64,000 nucleotides of DNA from Lithospermum erythrorhizon (lineage: Eukaryota; Streptophyta; Magnoliopsida; Boraginales; Boraginaceae): contig JADFUC010001463.1 of assembly GCA_019722365.1 (NCBI GenBank), forward strand, positions 62,001 to 126,000, read 5' to 3'. Numbering within the stretch: position 1 is the stretch's first letter; each line of letters starts with the position of its first letter. Below are positions 23,601 through 35,870 of this stretch, piece by piece. Below the pieces are notes generated by a model. The model worked only from the letters and a program-made list of their open reading frames with translations. It was not told the origin of the DNA and made no database searches. Made by a program: the position numbers and the translations under genes.

Positions 23601-24740
23601 AAGTTCCTCTTTGAAGAAGTGACATCTTCGTCAGTTGTGATCGTCTTGATAGAATTATCTAAGATCTCATCTGAGGAGATTAAGGGCTACAAATTATGGT
23701 ATTGTAAGACTAGGGATGATGCCTACACAGAAGACCCTGTGTCTGTATTTCCAAGAACTCAAAGGAGAATCCTGATATCCAGTTTGAAGCCTTCTACTGA
23801 GTACTCGTTCAGGATAGTATCCTACAAAGAGGCTGGTGACTTTGGGCACTCAGAAGCAAAATGTTTTACTAAAAGCATTGAGATTCTTCATAAGAATTCC
23901 AACTCAGTTCTAAGCTGTAGGAAAGAGAACCCTAGAACTGGAGGAAGTTCCAATGGAGCAATTGAATCAGACTCTGGGTTCAAGGTCAGGGACCTTGGGA
24001 AGATCTTGAAACTAGCTTGGGCTCGAGAAAATGGATGTCTTGATGAGTTTTGTGGAGTTGAAGCAGAAACTTGTTGCGAGGGTAGCGACACTGTTAAGCA
24101 TGAAACTAGGGAAGATCCCCCGCCCACTGTTTCTCGTCAACTCGACTTGAACATTGCTTCTGTACCTGATCTGAATGAAGACATAACTCCGCCAATTGAA
24201 CTTTCTCGAAATGAAGAAAATGGGTGTACCGTGGGGCCAGCCATTGAAGTAGATGATGATGCAGTTTCACATGAGATTGTCCGAAATGGTGCCATCAGGT
24301 CACATGTTAGTGGTGATTCCCATAATTGGAACAATATACAGAATGGGGAAGGGCCAGCTGTTGACTCTAATGTACAACTCTGCCGGAAGAGGGCAGCTAG
24401 TAGAAATGCAGAGACTCATGATTCTGACAGCACCCTGATAAATGGATCGCCATTAAAATTCTGCAATGGTTCGGGCTCTTTAGATGAGAACTTCGAGTAC
24501 TGCGTGAAGATCATTCGTTGGCTGGAATGCGAGGGTCACATAACAATGGAATTCAGATTGAAATTACTCACTTGGTTTAGCTTAAGATCAACGGAACAAG
24601 AACGCAGAGTAGTCAACACATTCATTCAAACTCTAATCGATGATCCAAGTAGCTTAGGAGGACAGTTGGTCGACTCCTTTTCAGATATCGTATCCACGAA
24701 GAAACCAAGAAATGGTTTCTGTAGTAAACTCTGGCATTAG
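20697..24740 (+). CDS. VIL1: VIN3-LIKE 1 / VRN5-type PHD-FNIII-VID protein (spliced)
   Basis: Polycomb cofactor of the VEL family. Family members work in the nucleus with PRC2 to promote H3K27me3 silencing, for example at FLC during vernalisation. Exons: start ATG at 20697 (MDLGDFFVVE, donor GTGAGA at 20728); second exon from an unresolved acceptor (22259-22299) to 22806 (donor GTAAGT); 23184-23494; 23578-24740 (stop TAG). The last three join in one frame. An atypical PHD domain lies at 22529-22783 (CKNSAC, FCKRCSCCIC, DDNKDPSLWLEC, CHIECAL, CFSCGK), followed by the VEL helical extension (YWKKQLSIAKDARRVD, KMARGIVSRL), an FNIII domain at about 23592-23876 (GYKLWYCKTRDD, STEYSFRIVSY) and the C-terminal VID domain at about 24474-24715 (ENFEYCVKIIRWLECEGHI, SFSDIVS), ending NGFCSKLWH as expected for VIL1. 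Joined length is about 670-680 residues. The only problem is the frame of the first junction (see findings). Confidence 0.9.
20728..22258 (+). other. VIL1 first coding intron with internal duplications
   Basis: This intron separates the tiny first coding exon from the PHD exon. It holds a ~130-bp imperfect tandem duplication at about 20985-21245 (shared GTGGCCCTTT, AGATATCTTGTTTGGT, GAGCATGGTTTCT, TTAAAGCTAGT) and a ~60-bp one at about 21785-21885 (TTTCTACTTTTTATCATACA twice). An open frame at 21532-21738 inside it matches nothing known. Confidence 0.6.
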
Positions 24741-26055
24741 ATTTGACAAGGTCCTGAGAAAGAAAGGGTACTCCAGCATTCAACTAGATTTTACACTCAA
24801 TTAGAAATTATTTCTAATGCATGTACCCATTATTTGTACATGCAATTTTTGAATATGAACTTATTTATTCTTATTGGGTTGCTATTTGGAAAGCCAGTTC
24901 TAGGAAACTGGTTTCCTCCATATTGGAGAGCTTTGAGATTCACTTGTAAGAAGTAATTGATATCTTTCTGGTGAGCTTCATTTCATCTCTGAATAGTAGA
25001 AGAAATTTGCAAAATCCCCAACTGATTTAGTTGTTGGTCAAGTTTCTAGCTTCCATTCTTGGAGCTTTGATGTTGACAATTTCAATATTGCTCTTTCATT
25101 TTTGCCAAGAATAATTTATTCTTCTCATTGATGAATATCATGCTATTTGTGACTATTTGTCTTTCATTAAGTTCTACGCTACCCATTTACTTGAAATTAC
25201 TCCTTTCCATAACAACTTGTGAAAGATGTAGCTTTTCTAAAAACTATAATAGGGGTTGGAAATTTTAAAAATTAATAAAATGATGTCTTTTTAACTTTTC
25301 TAAAATAACTTGAGTCCCTCAAAATATTTGTACACATTAACAGAAATTTGTATTTCTTTCTATATTATTTATCTTTTCTTTTTTTTCATTAATAAAATAT
25401 TTAAAATACTGATTTTATGCTGCGAATAATGTGAAAACCTAAAAGATATATATATAAAATGTAGTCTAAAATGAGAAAAGTGATGATTATAAGTGTATTT
25501 TAGAAAAAAAATTAGAATAGCTAATATACATCCCATTTCAAATTTCTTCCAATAATAAAATTAAATGGACAACCTTCAATGAATTTATGCCTAGATTACA
25601 CCTTGTTATTGTGTGAAGTGAAACATGATGCCACGATTGTTACAAACCTGGCAAGTGATGAAGCATTGGTTCTCGATTTTTACGTAACACTACTACTTCC
25701 AAAGCAAATGAATGTGACCTAGAACATTTATTTTAGGCTTTGCTAAAGTTCAATAAGTGTGAGAAACACCATCAAATGAAGAGGTTGGAACTTATAAAGT
25801 TGACAAAATACTCATCTACATTGATATCCTTCTTAGAGTAATACATTAGTTGAATGTGATACAGTTCACCTAAACCGATTCAAGCATTTACATTTATTGT
25901 ATTTTAGTATTTTATGTTTTACTTGGTGTTTGTTTTAATTTGTTATAAAAAGAGCATTATCAGAATTATATTCAAAGTAATTTAATAACAAAATACTTAT
26001 TTTATATTTTATCACTGGTTATATTATTATTTCCATATATAAAATTTTATTTAAG
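24741..26055. other. VIL1 3'UTR and intergenic spacer
   Basis: The 3'UTR probably ends within about 100-250 bases of the stop, in the T/A-rich stretch near 24840-24870; no single poly(A) signal stands out. The rest, up to the cystatin TATA box, is AT-rich with no gene recognised. Confidence 0.5.
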
Positions 26056-26066
26056 TCTATATAAAG
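26056..26066 (+). promoter_or_regulatory. TATA box of the cystatin gene
   Basis: TCTATATAAAG lies 72-82 bases before the ATG at 26138, leaving room for a short leader. It is the only good TATA box in the preceding 150 bases. Confidence 0.6.
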
Positions 26067-26137
26067 ACAGCCCTGGCAGATTAAACAGTTGCATATATCA
26101 TTAGTTCTCCGTATCACTTTTATACTAAAAAACAATC

Positions 26138-26868
26138 ATGGCTGAGTATCTTGATGATAAAGCATACAGAATATACATGGACGAAACAATCAAAACCCAG
26201 GTATATATAAATTTCAATTCACATAAACTACATATATACGAGTATAAGAAAATTCAGTTTAATTTCATATATAAATAATTAGTTTAATGTGCAAATTCGG
26301 ACATATAAGTAGTGTTTCATATGGGTAACAATTTTTATTTATTAATCTTATGTTAAAAAAGTTAAGTTCTAGATGGATTTATAAATAATTCACAAGTGGA
26401 GCGTTGATTTTTTTATTAGAAAAACAACTTCTCAGAAAATTGATATATATGGAGGAAAGAAGAAATTATTTACGAAGGAATAGAAACTTATGATTGAATA
26501 ATGCATGTGTTAGATAAATATTAATTATTTAAAATTTTCAGGGTTTCTATGTTTCGAGCAACTATGGTGCTACTATACCTTGTGGAATAGTGAGAATCAT
26601 GAAAGAAGATGAAATCAAATACAAGAATGCTGAGTGTGCAGCTAAATTTGCAGTGGAAAAATACAATCATGAGGAAAATAAGAAATTGGTTTTTCTGGAA
26701 ATAATAAATCTCAACATGCAAGCAACAGCTGGGGCTTTATATTACATCACCTTCAAAGCCAAGGACTCTTCTTCTGTTGAAGTTCAAATTTATCAAACAA
26801 AAGTTTGGGAAAAAATCAACACTGGTTATGATATTAAAGTCTTTAGGATGGTGATGTACAGGGGTTGA
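26138..26868 (+). CDS. Phytocystatin-like cysteine protease inhibitor (two exons)
   Basis: Exon 1 is 26138-26200 (21 codons, MAEYLDDKAYRIYMDETIKTQ split by a GTATAT donor); exon 2 is 26542-26868 after a TTTTCAG acceptor, phase 0. The joined protein has 129 residues with no signal peptide seen. The plant-cystatin helix motif appears as AAKFAVEKYN (consensus L-A-R-F-A-V-x-E-H-N). It is followed by LVFLEIINLNMQATAGALYY, where QATAG stands at the place of the inhibitory QxVxG loop, then YITFKAKD, and TKVWEK with the conserved second-loop Trp. Family members block papain-like proteases in defence, senescence or seed storage turnover. Odd points: the central loop residue is Thr rather than Val, and the N-terminal Gly-Gly is replaced by CG (PCGIVRI). 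It may be a weak inhibitor or a cystatin-related protein. Own TATA box upstream; no partner gene nearby. Confidence 0.78.
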
Positions 26869-26889
26869 TGCTTATATTTTAGGGTATTC

Positions 26890-27034
26890 AATTGACCAAA
26901 CAAAAATTTTGGGGGAAATTTCTGCAACTAGTTAATTTAATTAATTTTATATGTTCTGTTTAAATTGACCAACCAAAAATTTTGGGGGAAATTTCTGGAA
27001 CTAGTTAATTTAATTAATTTTATATGTTCTGTTT
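26890..27034 (+). repeat. 73-bp tandem duplication downstream of the cystatin gene
   Basis: Two nearly identical units start at 26891 and 26964. Each runs ATTGACCAAACAAAAATTTT / GGGGGAAATTTCTG / AACTAGTTAATTTAATTAAT / TTTATATGTTCTGTT, with only one or two differences, so the duplication is recent. It probably lies in or just past the 3'UTR, beginning 22 bases after the stop codon. Confidence 0.9.
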
Positions 27035-27804
27035 TTTAATATTTTGGATACAATACTTCTAGTTATATTATTATTGCGATTGTAATAAGTATGTTAGTAT
27101 ATAAAAAATATTTTATTATTTAGATTCGTACCTGCTAAACGTCGGTCTCAAAATTATTAAATGTCGGTCTCAAAATTTTTAAATGTCAGTATCAAAAATA
27201 TCATTAGATAAATTTAACCTTAATATTTCATTGACTAAAATCTTAATAGCTACACACATTTATTGAAATTTATTCCCCAAAAATCAAAATTTATTCCTTT
27301 TTATGAGATTGAAATTTATTCTCCAAACATTTAAATCTATTCCTTTACAGATTCTAAACCAAAATCTGTAAAACATCAGCTGCCAAATTCCTTTTATATG
27401 AGATCATCCTTTTTCCAAATTATTCACTACTATGGTTTTAAAATTTTATTTTTCTCAGATATAACCAAAGTTCTAATGAGTATACTGGAATAGCGCGCAG
27501 TAGGCACAAAGTAGGTTGAGATAATTCTACCTCTGACGATGTAATAACTGAAGTCTTCAGATACCAAATTTTATTAGAAGATTTTAATTAATTTAGGAAT
27601 AGGTAGATTTGATATTTATTTTATTTAACTTGTTATCAATTTAAATAGTGAATCTAAATAGAAAATATACAACTTTTCTATTATAATAGATTAATTCTAA
27701 TATTCACACAAAAAATAGTAAAAATATAATAGTGTAATCATATTTTTGAAATCGATATTTAGCAATTTTGATACCGACATTTAATAGCTCCCTTTAAATT
27801 TCAG
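27035..27804. other. AT-rich spacer with a 24-bp triplet repeat
   Basis: TGTCGGTCTCAAAATT-type units occur three times at about 27138-27200 (ACGTCGGTCTCAAAATTATT, TGTCGGTCTCAAAATTTTT, TGTCAGTATCAAAAAT). No gene was recognised. Confidence 0.5.
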
Positions 27805-28053
27805 ACTACAAGGATAAGATTGAAAGAGTTGATTGGCTCATGAAACTCTCATGGATTTATACTTGTATTTATAGAATTTACACAATACAAGAATCTGTAA
27901 ATAAGGATACAAATAACTATATGATTATTCACAATCAATCCAATGGATCTGTCCAAGATCATGTTCACACACTAATTGTTATTTACACCTAATCATAGAT
28001 ACATGCCTATATGAATCTGAAATACAGAAGAAGAATATATAACAATCTTAACA
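27805..28053 (-). repeat. Probable solo Ty1/copia LTR
   Basis: Read on the minus strand it begins TGTTAAGATTGTTATAT at 28053, has a TATA-like TCTATAAATACAAG and then the leader-like string GAGCCAATCAACTCTTTC. These are the usual features of a short copia LTR. No gag, pol or second LTR is next to it. The far end is only approximate. Confidence 0.45.
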
Positions 28054-28295
28054 AAGATATCATGCTTTTGTTTTTAGCTTATGTAATTGTGCGTTAACTT
28101 TTAATGTTTGTAACTTTTAAGCTGCAACTTATTAGGAACTGACTATGTTATTGATAGTTAGAAATTTGAAATTTTAAACTTAATTTTTTATTATTATATA
28201 GTACACAATATTTGTTGAAATATCAATTGATAATACTTTCAATTTATCTTTTTATTGACGATATAATTCGGACTACCTCATATCAATGTCATATA

Positions 28296-29050
28296 TACTC
28301 CCTCCATTTGTATTTAATTTGATGTTTTTATTGAACAAAAAACCAACTTATTTTTTAAGCTATAATTTATTCATTTAATTTGTGTCTGTAACAAGGTCAA
28401 TTTTCTACATTCCCTAGAAGTATTGTAAAAACAACAAATAAATTGGCTCTCTGTTGAACTATTTTTTCATTGTAATTGTCTCTACATTTTATTGTTAAAT
28501 AAACCAATTGCAACAAGGCTAAATGTTTGGCCACATATTGAAATAATTAATGATTTAGACATACACCTTTAATTGATGGTTAGTTGCTGTTAATACGATA
28601 TTTGAATTATGATGACTAATTTGTTGGTATCGAAAGCTAGCCCAACAATATTTCCTACAATCCATTTTAATTGCTGTTGATTAAAATTACTAATTATTAA
28701 TTACTAATTATTTATTCTAAAAAATATAAAATTTATATATTTTGATTCGTTTTTAAATACTTTCATAATATTAATTTTTTAATAATATAATTAAAAGAAA
28801 GAATTAAAGATTATCTCGATATGGGTAAATTAAATTAAATGCATTTAAGTAATATATTTTTCAAGTTTAATTGCATTTTAATTCATGCTCTCATTATGCT
28901 CATTTGGCTCTCCACACTACTGTCTTGTCTATAGTATGCAACTCGGCGCAAGAACACATGTCATATTGGTTATGGAGAAATTTGGAGGATTACCATAAGT
29001 CAATCTTAACACACTTCAAGTTTAATTTCATTTTAGTCAGGGGTACTTCT
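28296..29050. other. Spacer with one orphan Stowaway-like end
   Basis: TACTCCCTCCATTTGTATTTA at 28296 is a typical Stowaway left terminus, but no matching right terminus was found within 700 bases. A plus-strand open frame at 28871-29059 shows no motif and leads into LINE sequence. Confidence 0.35.
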
Positions 29051-29054
29051 ATAG

Positions 29055-30160
29055 TTTAGAGGCTGAGGTAGGGATTCACTCTCCTTACCTCTATGCAAAT
29101 TGTGACTAATGCATTGAAGGAATTTGGGGAGATGTCAGGTTTGAAACCAAATTTGGAGAAGAGTACACTCTATGTTGCTGGTTTGTTAGAGGCTAAGGCA
29201 ATGCAACTTAGTCATGTGATGGGGATCTCTTTGGAAAAATTACCTATCAAGTATTTGGGTATCCCACTTATCACTAAACAATTGAGATATGCCGACTGCA
29301 GGTCTTTGATTGATGGTATAAGGGAGAAATTGGAGGTTTGGGGTAACAAGCATTTGAGCTTTGCTGGAAGTCTTGTGCTAATAAATACTATTATCTTTGG
29401 CAAGGAGAGTTACTGGTGTCAAAGTCTACTTTTGTTTGCAGGTGAAGAAATAAAAGAGGATTGACATTGGAGATACAACAACTAATACAGGAGCTTCCCA
29501 ATTTGAGCAAGGATGTGTAGGATGTGGCGGTTTGGAATGAAAGTGGAGGGAGTATTAGAACAGGGGACATCTGGAGAACTCTGCATCTAATGATATGTAA
29601 GCCTCTATGGGCAAAAACTATGTGGTTTAATGGGAATGTGTATAAGTATAACTTCATGTGTTGGATAATTTTTCAGGATAAATTACCTAGAAAAGATCGA
29701 TTGAAGAAATGGGGGGTGTGTGATGATGATGTGTGTGTTTTTTGTGGGGAGAAAGCTTGAACCATTTGTTTTTCAAATGCTATTTTTCGAGTTAGGTGTG
29801 GAGGAAACTGCTAGCATATATGGAGGATTACAGAGTGCCTGGAGGTTGGGATGAGGAGAGGGAGTTGATTACGGAGAGATATAAGGGTAAGTCTTTCAAA
29901 TGTAGGCTCCAAAAGTTGTGTTTCTCTAGTGCTGCATGTGAAGTTTGGATGGAAAGGAACAAGAGAATGTTTGAAAATGAAATAAGGAGGTTGATAGTAT
30001 TATACATAGATGTATTACTGTAATTAGAAATAGAGGTGTAATTGAGTGATCCCATGAATAGAGTAAATTGAGGATTTGTGATAGATCGGAATTTCTGGAC
30101 ATTTTGTAATAGATGGAGTTTCGGGGGTATGCCCTTGATATTGTAATTTCATAATACAAG
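29055..30160 (+). pseudogene. L1-type LINE ORF2 remnant, 5'-truncated copy 2
   Basis: The RT segment just past the catalytic site comes first ('ALKEFGEMSGLKPNLEKST' region, then IKYLGIPL, SLIDGIREKLEVWGNKHLSF and AGSLVLINTI at 29093-29400). A zf-RVT domain follows at 29524-29800 (IWRTLHLM, KYNFMCWIIFQDKLPRKDRL, CVFCGEKA, NHLFFKC), then a C-terminal region with CEVWMERNKRMFENEIRR at 29935-29990. Frames change near 29455, 29757 and 29795. Truncated 5' right after the RT active site, hence inactive. It differs from the 3.6-kb LINE in its tail type and is a separate insertion. Confidence 0.85.
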
Positions 30161-30192
30161 TATTTAAAAATAATAATAATAATAATAATTTT
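30161..30192 (+). repeat. (AAT)n tail of the LINE
   Basis: AAAAATAATAATAATAATAA at about 30166-30188 ends the LINE. Plant L1 elements end in A-rich or short-repeat tails. Confidence 0.7.
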
Positions 30193-30699
30193 TGGTTACA
30201 CCCTCCATACAAAAATAATAAAATATCCTTCAAGCTATTTTTCTTCCTTCTTCCTCGTCTCTTCCTCTTCTCTTCTTCTTCAACCTAATTTATCTCCTAA
30301 ACTATCATTCTAAAACAAACACTCATTCTGATCAAATCTAAAATGAAAAGCTACAACATTCTTTTCTATGTAGGTAAGAATCAGAATCAATAATTTTTGC
30401 TAATACTCTAACAAAATATATTATGAATTATCTTGATACACTAAATGAAGCTTCAAGAAGTTCACTCAAAGAAAGTAGCATCGTTCAAGAAGCTTGTAGT
30501 ATAAAAATATCTAATGAAGATTACTAACGAAGCTACCAATGTCGGTGACTTCCACAACCAACTTGGAAGTAGTTTTATATGCATGCTTGGTTCAGTGGAA
30601 CAAGAAAAATAAAGCCAGAAACAAAAATCAAACATTGAGTGGTACTTATAGCTAATTATAATGGCTGTTGCTGTCACGACCAACCGTCCTTAAAGAAAT
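30193..30699. other. Spacer, pyrimidine-rich then AT-rich
   Basis: A CT-rich run (CTTCCTTCTTCCTCGTCTCT and following, about 30242-30283) is the only feature noted. Confidence 0.4.
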
Positions 30700-31440
30700 A
30701 CAATACCCACCAACCGTCCTCGACAGACAGAAGAATCATTCAATTTAATAATGATCTTTACGCCAGATTATGTTATTTCTCATATTTTATGTATCTCTAT
30801 GATCCTGTAAGACACGACATTCAAGTAGTTTTGGGTAATGCATCATAATCAACAAATGAAGACACATCTAAAATAAATAAAGATATACTGACCGAAGCAT
30901 TTATTAAGGCAAAGGCTTAAAATGATTCATTTATTATGTACAAGACGGAGTTTTCGCTTATACAATATTTGCTAGCAAACGCTGCATGTGCCTTACACTA
31001 TATTAAGACTCATCTATGCACGAAGAAAGGCAAACAACAGAGTCCTATTAAGTGATTTAAATACAGAAAATGAACGCATTTTGTTGTTACTAGAAACCTC
31101 ATTAGTTATTCAGATGTATAATCCTACATCAGCTTTATTTATGCCAAGATTATTGTAGCTACACTTACTAGTGACAAGAAATAAGTTAAATAATGATGTG
31201 AGTTGTTAAGGGCCTGCAGTTCTGAGCTTCACATTCTGACGTGAGTAGAATGAAAATACAGAATCTATGAAGATTCTAGCAGCACCCCTATTTGCAATTT
31301 TCGATCATATTAGAATCCTTCACTCAAGAATCAGCCCTGCATAGCGTTGTTTTAAAGATCAATCAAGCTACCAAATCGTGTGTTTTGTGCTTGAAGCTTA
31401 CTTTACACGCTGTTGCTCAAGGCTATCGATGGTCACATTG
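30700..31440 (+). repeat. Outer direct repeat, copy 1: inferred 5' LTR of the copia element
   Basis: Matches 46504-47215 in the same orientation and order: CACCAACCGTCCT / CACCAACCGCCCT, AGATTATGTTA, GATTCATTTATTATGTACAA, GTTTTCGCTTATA, TTATTGTAG and CTAGTGACA, AATCGTGTGTTTT / AACCGTGTGTTTT. It lies upstream of copia gag and pol remnants in the right order for a 5' LTR. Ends are approximate because the copies are heavily diverged. Confidence 0.6.
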
Positions 31441-31919
31441 TTTACGGGAAGCTACACAATTTCACTGTATCAAAGCGAAGAATTTATTATTAAGAATGAT
31501 CGTATCTTATATATAATTTTAGGTTTCGTAAGTGAGGTCAACGATCACCACAATTGCCTAGACAGACTAACTATGCCTACCGAAAAGAATGCATCGCATT
31601 CTCGAAATCACTTCACGGTAACTCGGTAGCCGTACGTGTTGGACGGGATCGCCTTAATACAACAACAGTGTGTGTACCAAGTGCGAGGATGACCGACCAA
31701 TGGTGAACAAAGAGCTTGCACTGAAAATGATAAGGTTAAGAATGTCATTTTCAATGCGATTGACCTAAATGCTTAAGCCACTCAGTATATGCAATGAAAG
31801 TTGTTAATTACGATATACTAAACCGCATACGAAAACCTCAAGTAATGTCGAGACCCAACAAATTACTACTAGGTTTCCTTCAAACTCCGAGAACGGGAGG
31901 GAGGACTTAGTCTATAGCA

Positions 31920-32183
31920 ATGTATAACAAAGAAATCAAGGATACGGCTAATGAAGTCAAAGTCAGCTCTAAAGCAATCCCATGCATCAAGAAAATCATG
32001 AGGAAAATTCTCCGAACATTACCCAAAAGATTTGCTCATAAAGTAAATCAGCTATCAAGCACAAAGATTCACCTCATAAGCATGGACGAATTAATAGGAA
32101 ACTTGGCCACATTTGAGATAATTCTGCTGAAGGAGGCATGGGCAAAAGGAGTGTATCGCTTAAAAAGCCTCCGTAGGATATAA
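31920..32183 (+). pseudogene. Ty1/copia gag remnant
   Basis: The open frame contains MRKILRTLPKRFAHKVNQLS and then ISMDELIGNLATFEI. This is the UBN2-type gag motif of plant copia elements (K-x-L-R-S/T-L-P-x-x-F ... M-x-x-x-E-L-x-G-x-L-x-x-x-E). Length and wording resemble the SIRE/Maximus lineage. The frame breaks on both sides. Confidence 0.75.
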
Positions 32184-33059
32184 ATGATGAAGATTCTAAG
32201 AAAACTATAAACACGTTAACCAAGAACTTCAACAAGCATCAAATGATTCAACAAGAAACCTTTCAAAGTGGTAAGAATTCAAGACATCTGCCTTTGACGT
32301 AAACACAATGTACGAAGAAACCAAGAAATCAAGGCAATCTAATGAGGTCGCATCTGCAGTTCAAAAGGAATCAAGTAATCGCAAGCTTGGGGCACATTCA
32401 GTTGTAGCGCCCCAACCATTCAAAGAAGAATTCAAATTACCGCAACGCCGAGCGACAGAATCAAGACAAAGGCATCAAAGATATAACTAGAAGCTAATCG
32501 GGAGTCATAGAAATACATCGACAACCCTATGGATGGACCAATGTTAAGACTATAATATTATAAGTTTTAATTAATAAATTATAATTAGTTGTAAAGAAAT
32601 GATCGCACTATACCAAAACGGACGAAAGAATAAATTAAAGATCAACGCGAATTAAGAAAATGTGACCAGCTCAAGACGGTGAAATTCAACTTTTAAATTC
32701 TCAAGTGAATGCAATCAATAAAGGAGTAAGATGATGAACTCTAGCATGCATATACCGGGAAGAGATACTCAAGGTGAAAGAGCAATGCAGCATGACAACA
32801 CAGAACAATAACAAGGAAGCCAAGATGAATTGTTCAGAGAGTTTGACACAAATGCCAAAGACGTAGCACTAACCAGGGAACATAGACAAAGAAAAGTACG
32901 GTAATCGCAATTGTCATGTAAGAAAGCGTCATATTTCATCAAGGCATAAATTATATGGTTTCGAAATTAGCAAGTATCATCCACAAAACTCAATAGTCAA
33001 CAAAGCAAACACGTTAGTCAAGAAATTTCACACGCTCTTTGGAAAACATCAACAAAATC

Positions 33060-35870
33060 AAGTCGGGTTTTGATAGTGGACGCCACATTGACCGTAAAGG
33101 AGACATCTTACTAGTATTGCTCTTTTGAAAGGTGATGGCGTGACTCTCAAGCATGAGAAAAGGAGAAATTATCAAAAAGGTTTCGATCAAGAAATCTTAT
33201 CAAGATAAGTCAACAATTCATGGCCAAAGGCATGTTGCTTTTTTCCGTTTAAAAGGATGTATTTGCCAAAGACGACGCTAAACAACAATGATGTAATGCA
33301 CGGTCAATCGATAATCGCTATAAGGAATTCGTCATTCCCAATGAATGCAGTGTAAAAGACGACGCCGAACTATGGCACAAAACGACCGGGACATACTCAC
33401 TATAGAAAACATTCACAAGAGACGTTACAAGGAAACAAGTCCGAGGGATCATTTCGAGGTAAAGATGTGAACGCGAATGTCACGCCGAAAACAGACAAAA
33501 ATTATTTAAATTTAGCTTACAACATGCTGGGAACAAACTCTTCGGTACTTGAACTACTCTAATAATGGATTTAATTGGACCATGCAAATCGAAAGCATGG
33601 GAGAAAGAGTTACGATAATACACAAGTGGGACATTTTCAGACACGGTGATTTTTCAGACAACTATATGTTTAGTTGTAAACGATTATTCACAAGTTCAAA
33701 TGGCGAACAACAAGTCAGTTTTAATCGTGATATCATGAAAAAGAATTAAAATGCTAAATTGAAGTTTTGCAATAGAATTATTCTAATTCTCACCCCATAA
33801 CCCCACAACAAACGGTGCAGGTAGAAAGTTAATCGAACTTATCCAAGAAATGGCACGTGTCACGCCATTCATAATCTAAGTTACCAGCCAAGGCGTTAAA
33901 CAACACAAATTATGAAATATGGAGGGTAAAGCCAAATGTGCAATATTTTCATGTTTTGGTAGTTTCAGGTTATATTCTTGGGTGCATCGAGAACCAAGGC
34001 GTAAATCGATGCCAAAGTGCACATGGCGAATCTTGGGTATCAAGAAACAAATGAGCTTTCCGAGTTTACAACAAAAGAACCCAATGTGTTACGGAGCCCA
34101 TTAATGCGGCGTATTAGACCACGAAGTCGCAACCGCGATGCCAGTTAAATCGGCCGCACTGTCAAAGACACCAGACGCCATTTCAACAACGGAAGCAAAG
34201 GTCGAAACAACGGTTAACGAAATGCGGACGAAAGTCGCACTCTATACCGTCACATCAATTCAAAGTGACCATCCTATGTAAACATTATCAGTAATTGACC
34301 GTGATCACAACACTAAAAGAGCCAATCAATTATGTAAGAATGGTCAGTTCACTTCGAGAAAGTCGCTTTATTTCTAAAATCGAATCAAGAACGTGGATGC
34401 AGTTTCTCAAAGATGAACATTTGATAAATGCTACGCAAGAGGGAAACCGATCCACTTCAATGCAATATGCTGGAACTCAGCGCTACTGAAAGATCATAAT
34501 GCCGATAAGGACAAAATGGATTTCAAAATAAATTCATTAACGTTGTTATAAAAAATAAAGCAAGACTAAATGGGCACAAGGATATTCACGTCGTAGCGTA
34601 ATTTGAATAAACATTCGCTTCCTTGTCACAAAAGAGGCCATACGACTTCTCCTTAAAGGAATTGCATGACGGTTTAAACCGTATCGTACGGACGCCAAGA
34701 GCGCGCTCAAATGGTGTCAGTTGAAGAAAGAAGTCTGTGAGAACACTGGGTGGATTATTTATTCCCCAACATGTATCGATCAAGAAAAAGCAGATGGTTC
34801 TCAAGAAGCCCTTGAATCAAGTACTTAGACCACTGGCATTTTAATAATGCAAAGGATATGCTATAGGACCGATAAGACCTTGTTCAATAAGTACGAAAAA
34901 GTAAGTTTGATAGTCGCACAAATTTATGTCAATTTATATAATTCTTTTGAGGAATGTCCAACAACTAGTGAAACAATTTATTCAGTTTAAATGGAATCGG
35001 AGTTCAAATGAGTACGGTAGGGAGTAGTCAATTATTTCTTGGATTTCAAGTCGCTGCTGTGATAAAGTGATGGAATTTTATATCTCAAACGAATATGCTG
35101 CTAATCTTGTTAAAAATTTGTACCTAAAAATAAGTCAAAAAGGACACCAAATTTAACTCATGCTAAAGTCAAGAAAGAGTGTCAATGGAAGCCCATGGAC
35201 ATAAGCACTATCGAGTATGATAGGGACTTTATTATATCTCACGGCAAAGTCAGGCATATTACATTTCCTACCGCGGAGCTGCGTTCGCTTTTCAAGCAAA
35301 TCCCAAAGAAAGTCATTTGAACCAAGCCAAAAGAATCATCAAATATGTAAATGGTACGTTGAACTATGGACTATTTTATTCTTTTGATACTAATAATTTA
35401 TTGGTAGGATACTGTGATGCCGATTGGGCGGGAATGTAAGATATAAGAACAAGATCTCTGGATGCTTCTTTGAAATAACCTAATATCCCGCTGTTTAGCA
35501 AAAAAGCAAAACTCCGTGTTTACGATCAACGGCCGAGTCGAATATATATAGCAAATAGTAGCAACAGATCAACTTCATGGATTAAGCATGTTTGAAAGTA
35601 TACTGCAAAATCAAAAATGTCATTATCTTGGTACCGCATAATACGTAGTGCCATCAATATATCAAAAATCCTCATCCAAGATACCAACCAAACACACACA
35701 TCAGCATCATTTATACCGAGAATCGTGTAAGACAAGGCGATATCTCTAACATAGCAAACAAACAACTTCACAGACATTACCAAGGCTTCGATGCAACCAA
35801 GCTCAATCTCGGTATCATCTCTGGGGACAAGGTTGCTGATCAATAGCAATTACAGGTAAAGTCAGAAAGC
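33060..35870 (+). pseudogene. Ty1/copia pol remnant (protease, integrase, RT, RNase H)
   Basis: Blocks in copia order on the plus strand, with many frameshifts. A decayed protease DSG-x-x-H site lies at about 33070. The GAG-pre-integrase/integrase start 'MDLIGPMQIESMGG'-like region is at 33555-33610. The integrase end at 33925-34100 includes a 'REPRRK' block and NKRTQCV-EPIN-like residues. The RT start at 34340-34430 has SKIE..., LKDEHxINAxQE. An RT segment at 34870-35060 has DKTLF, VAQIYV and FLGFQV. RNase H at 35315-35440 has NQAKRIIKYVNGTLNYGLFY and GYCDADWAG, with INISK at 35650. The YVDD site is destroyed (IYVNLYN). The word pattern is that of the SIRE/Maximus lineage. Non-functional; it lies between the outer repeats at 30.7 and 46.5 kb. 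Confidence 0.8.

Noticed and set aside
28296..28550. Fifth Stowaway-like MITE
   Set aside because: Only the left terminus TACTCCCTCC is present; no inverted partner could be found.
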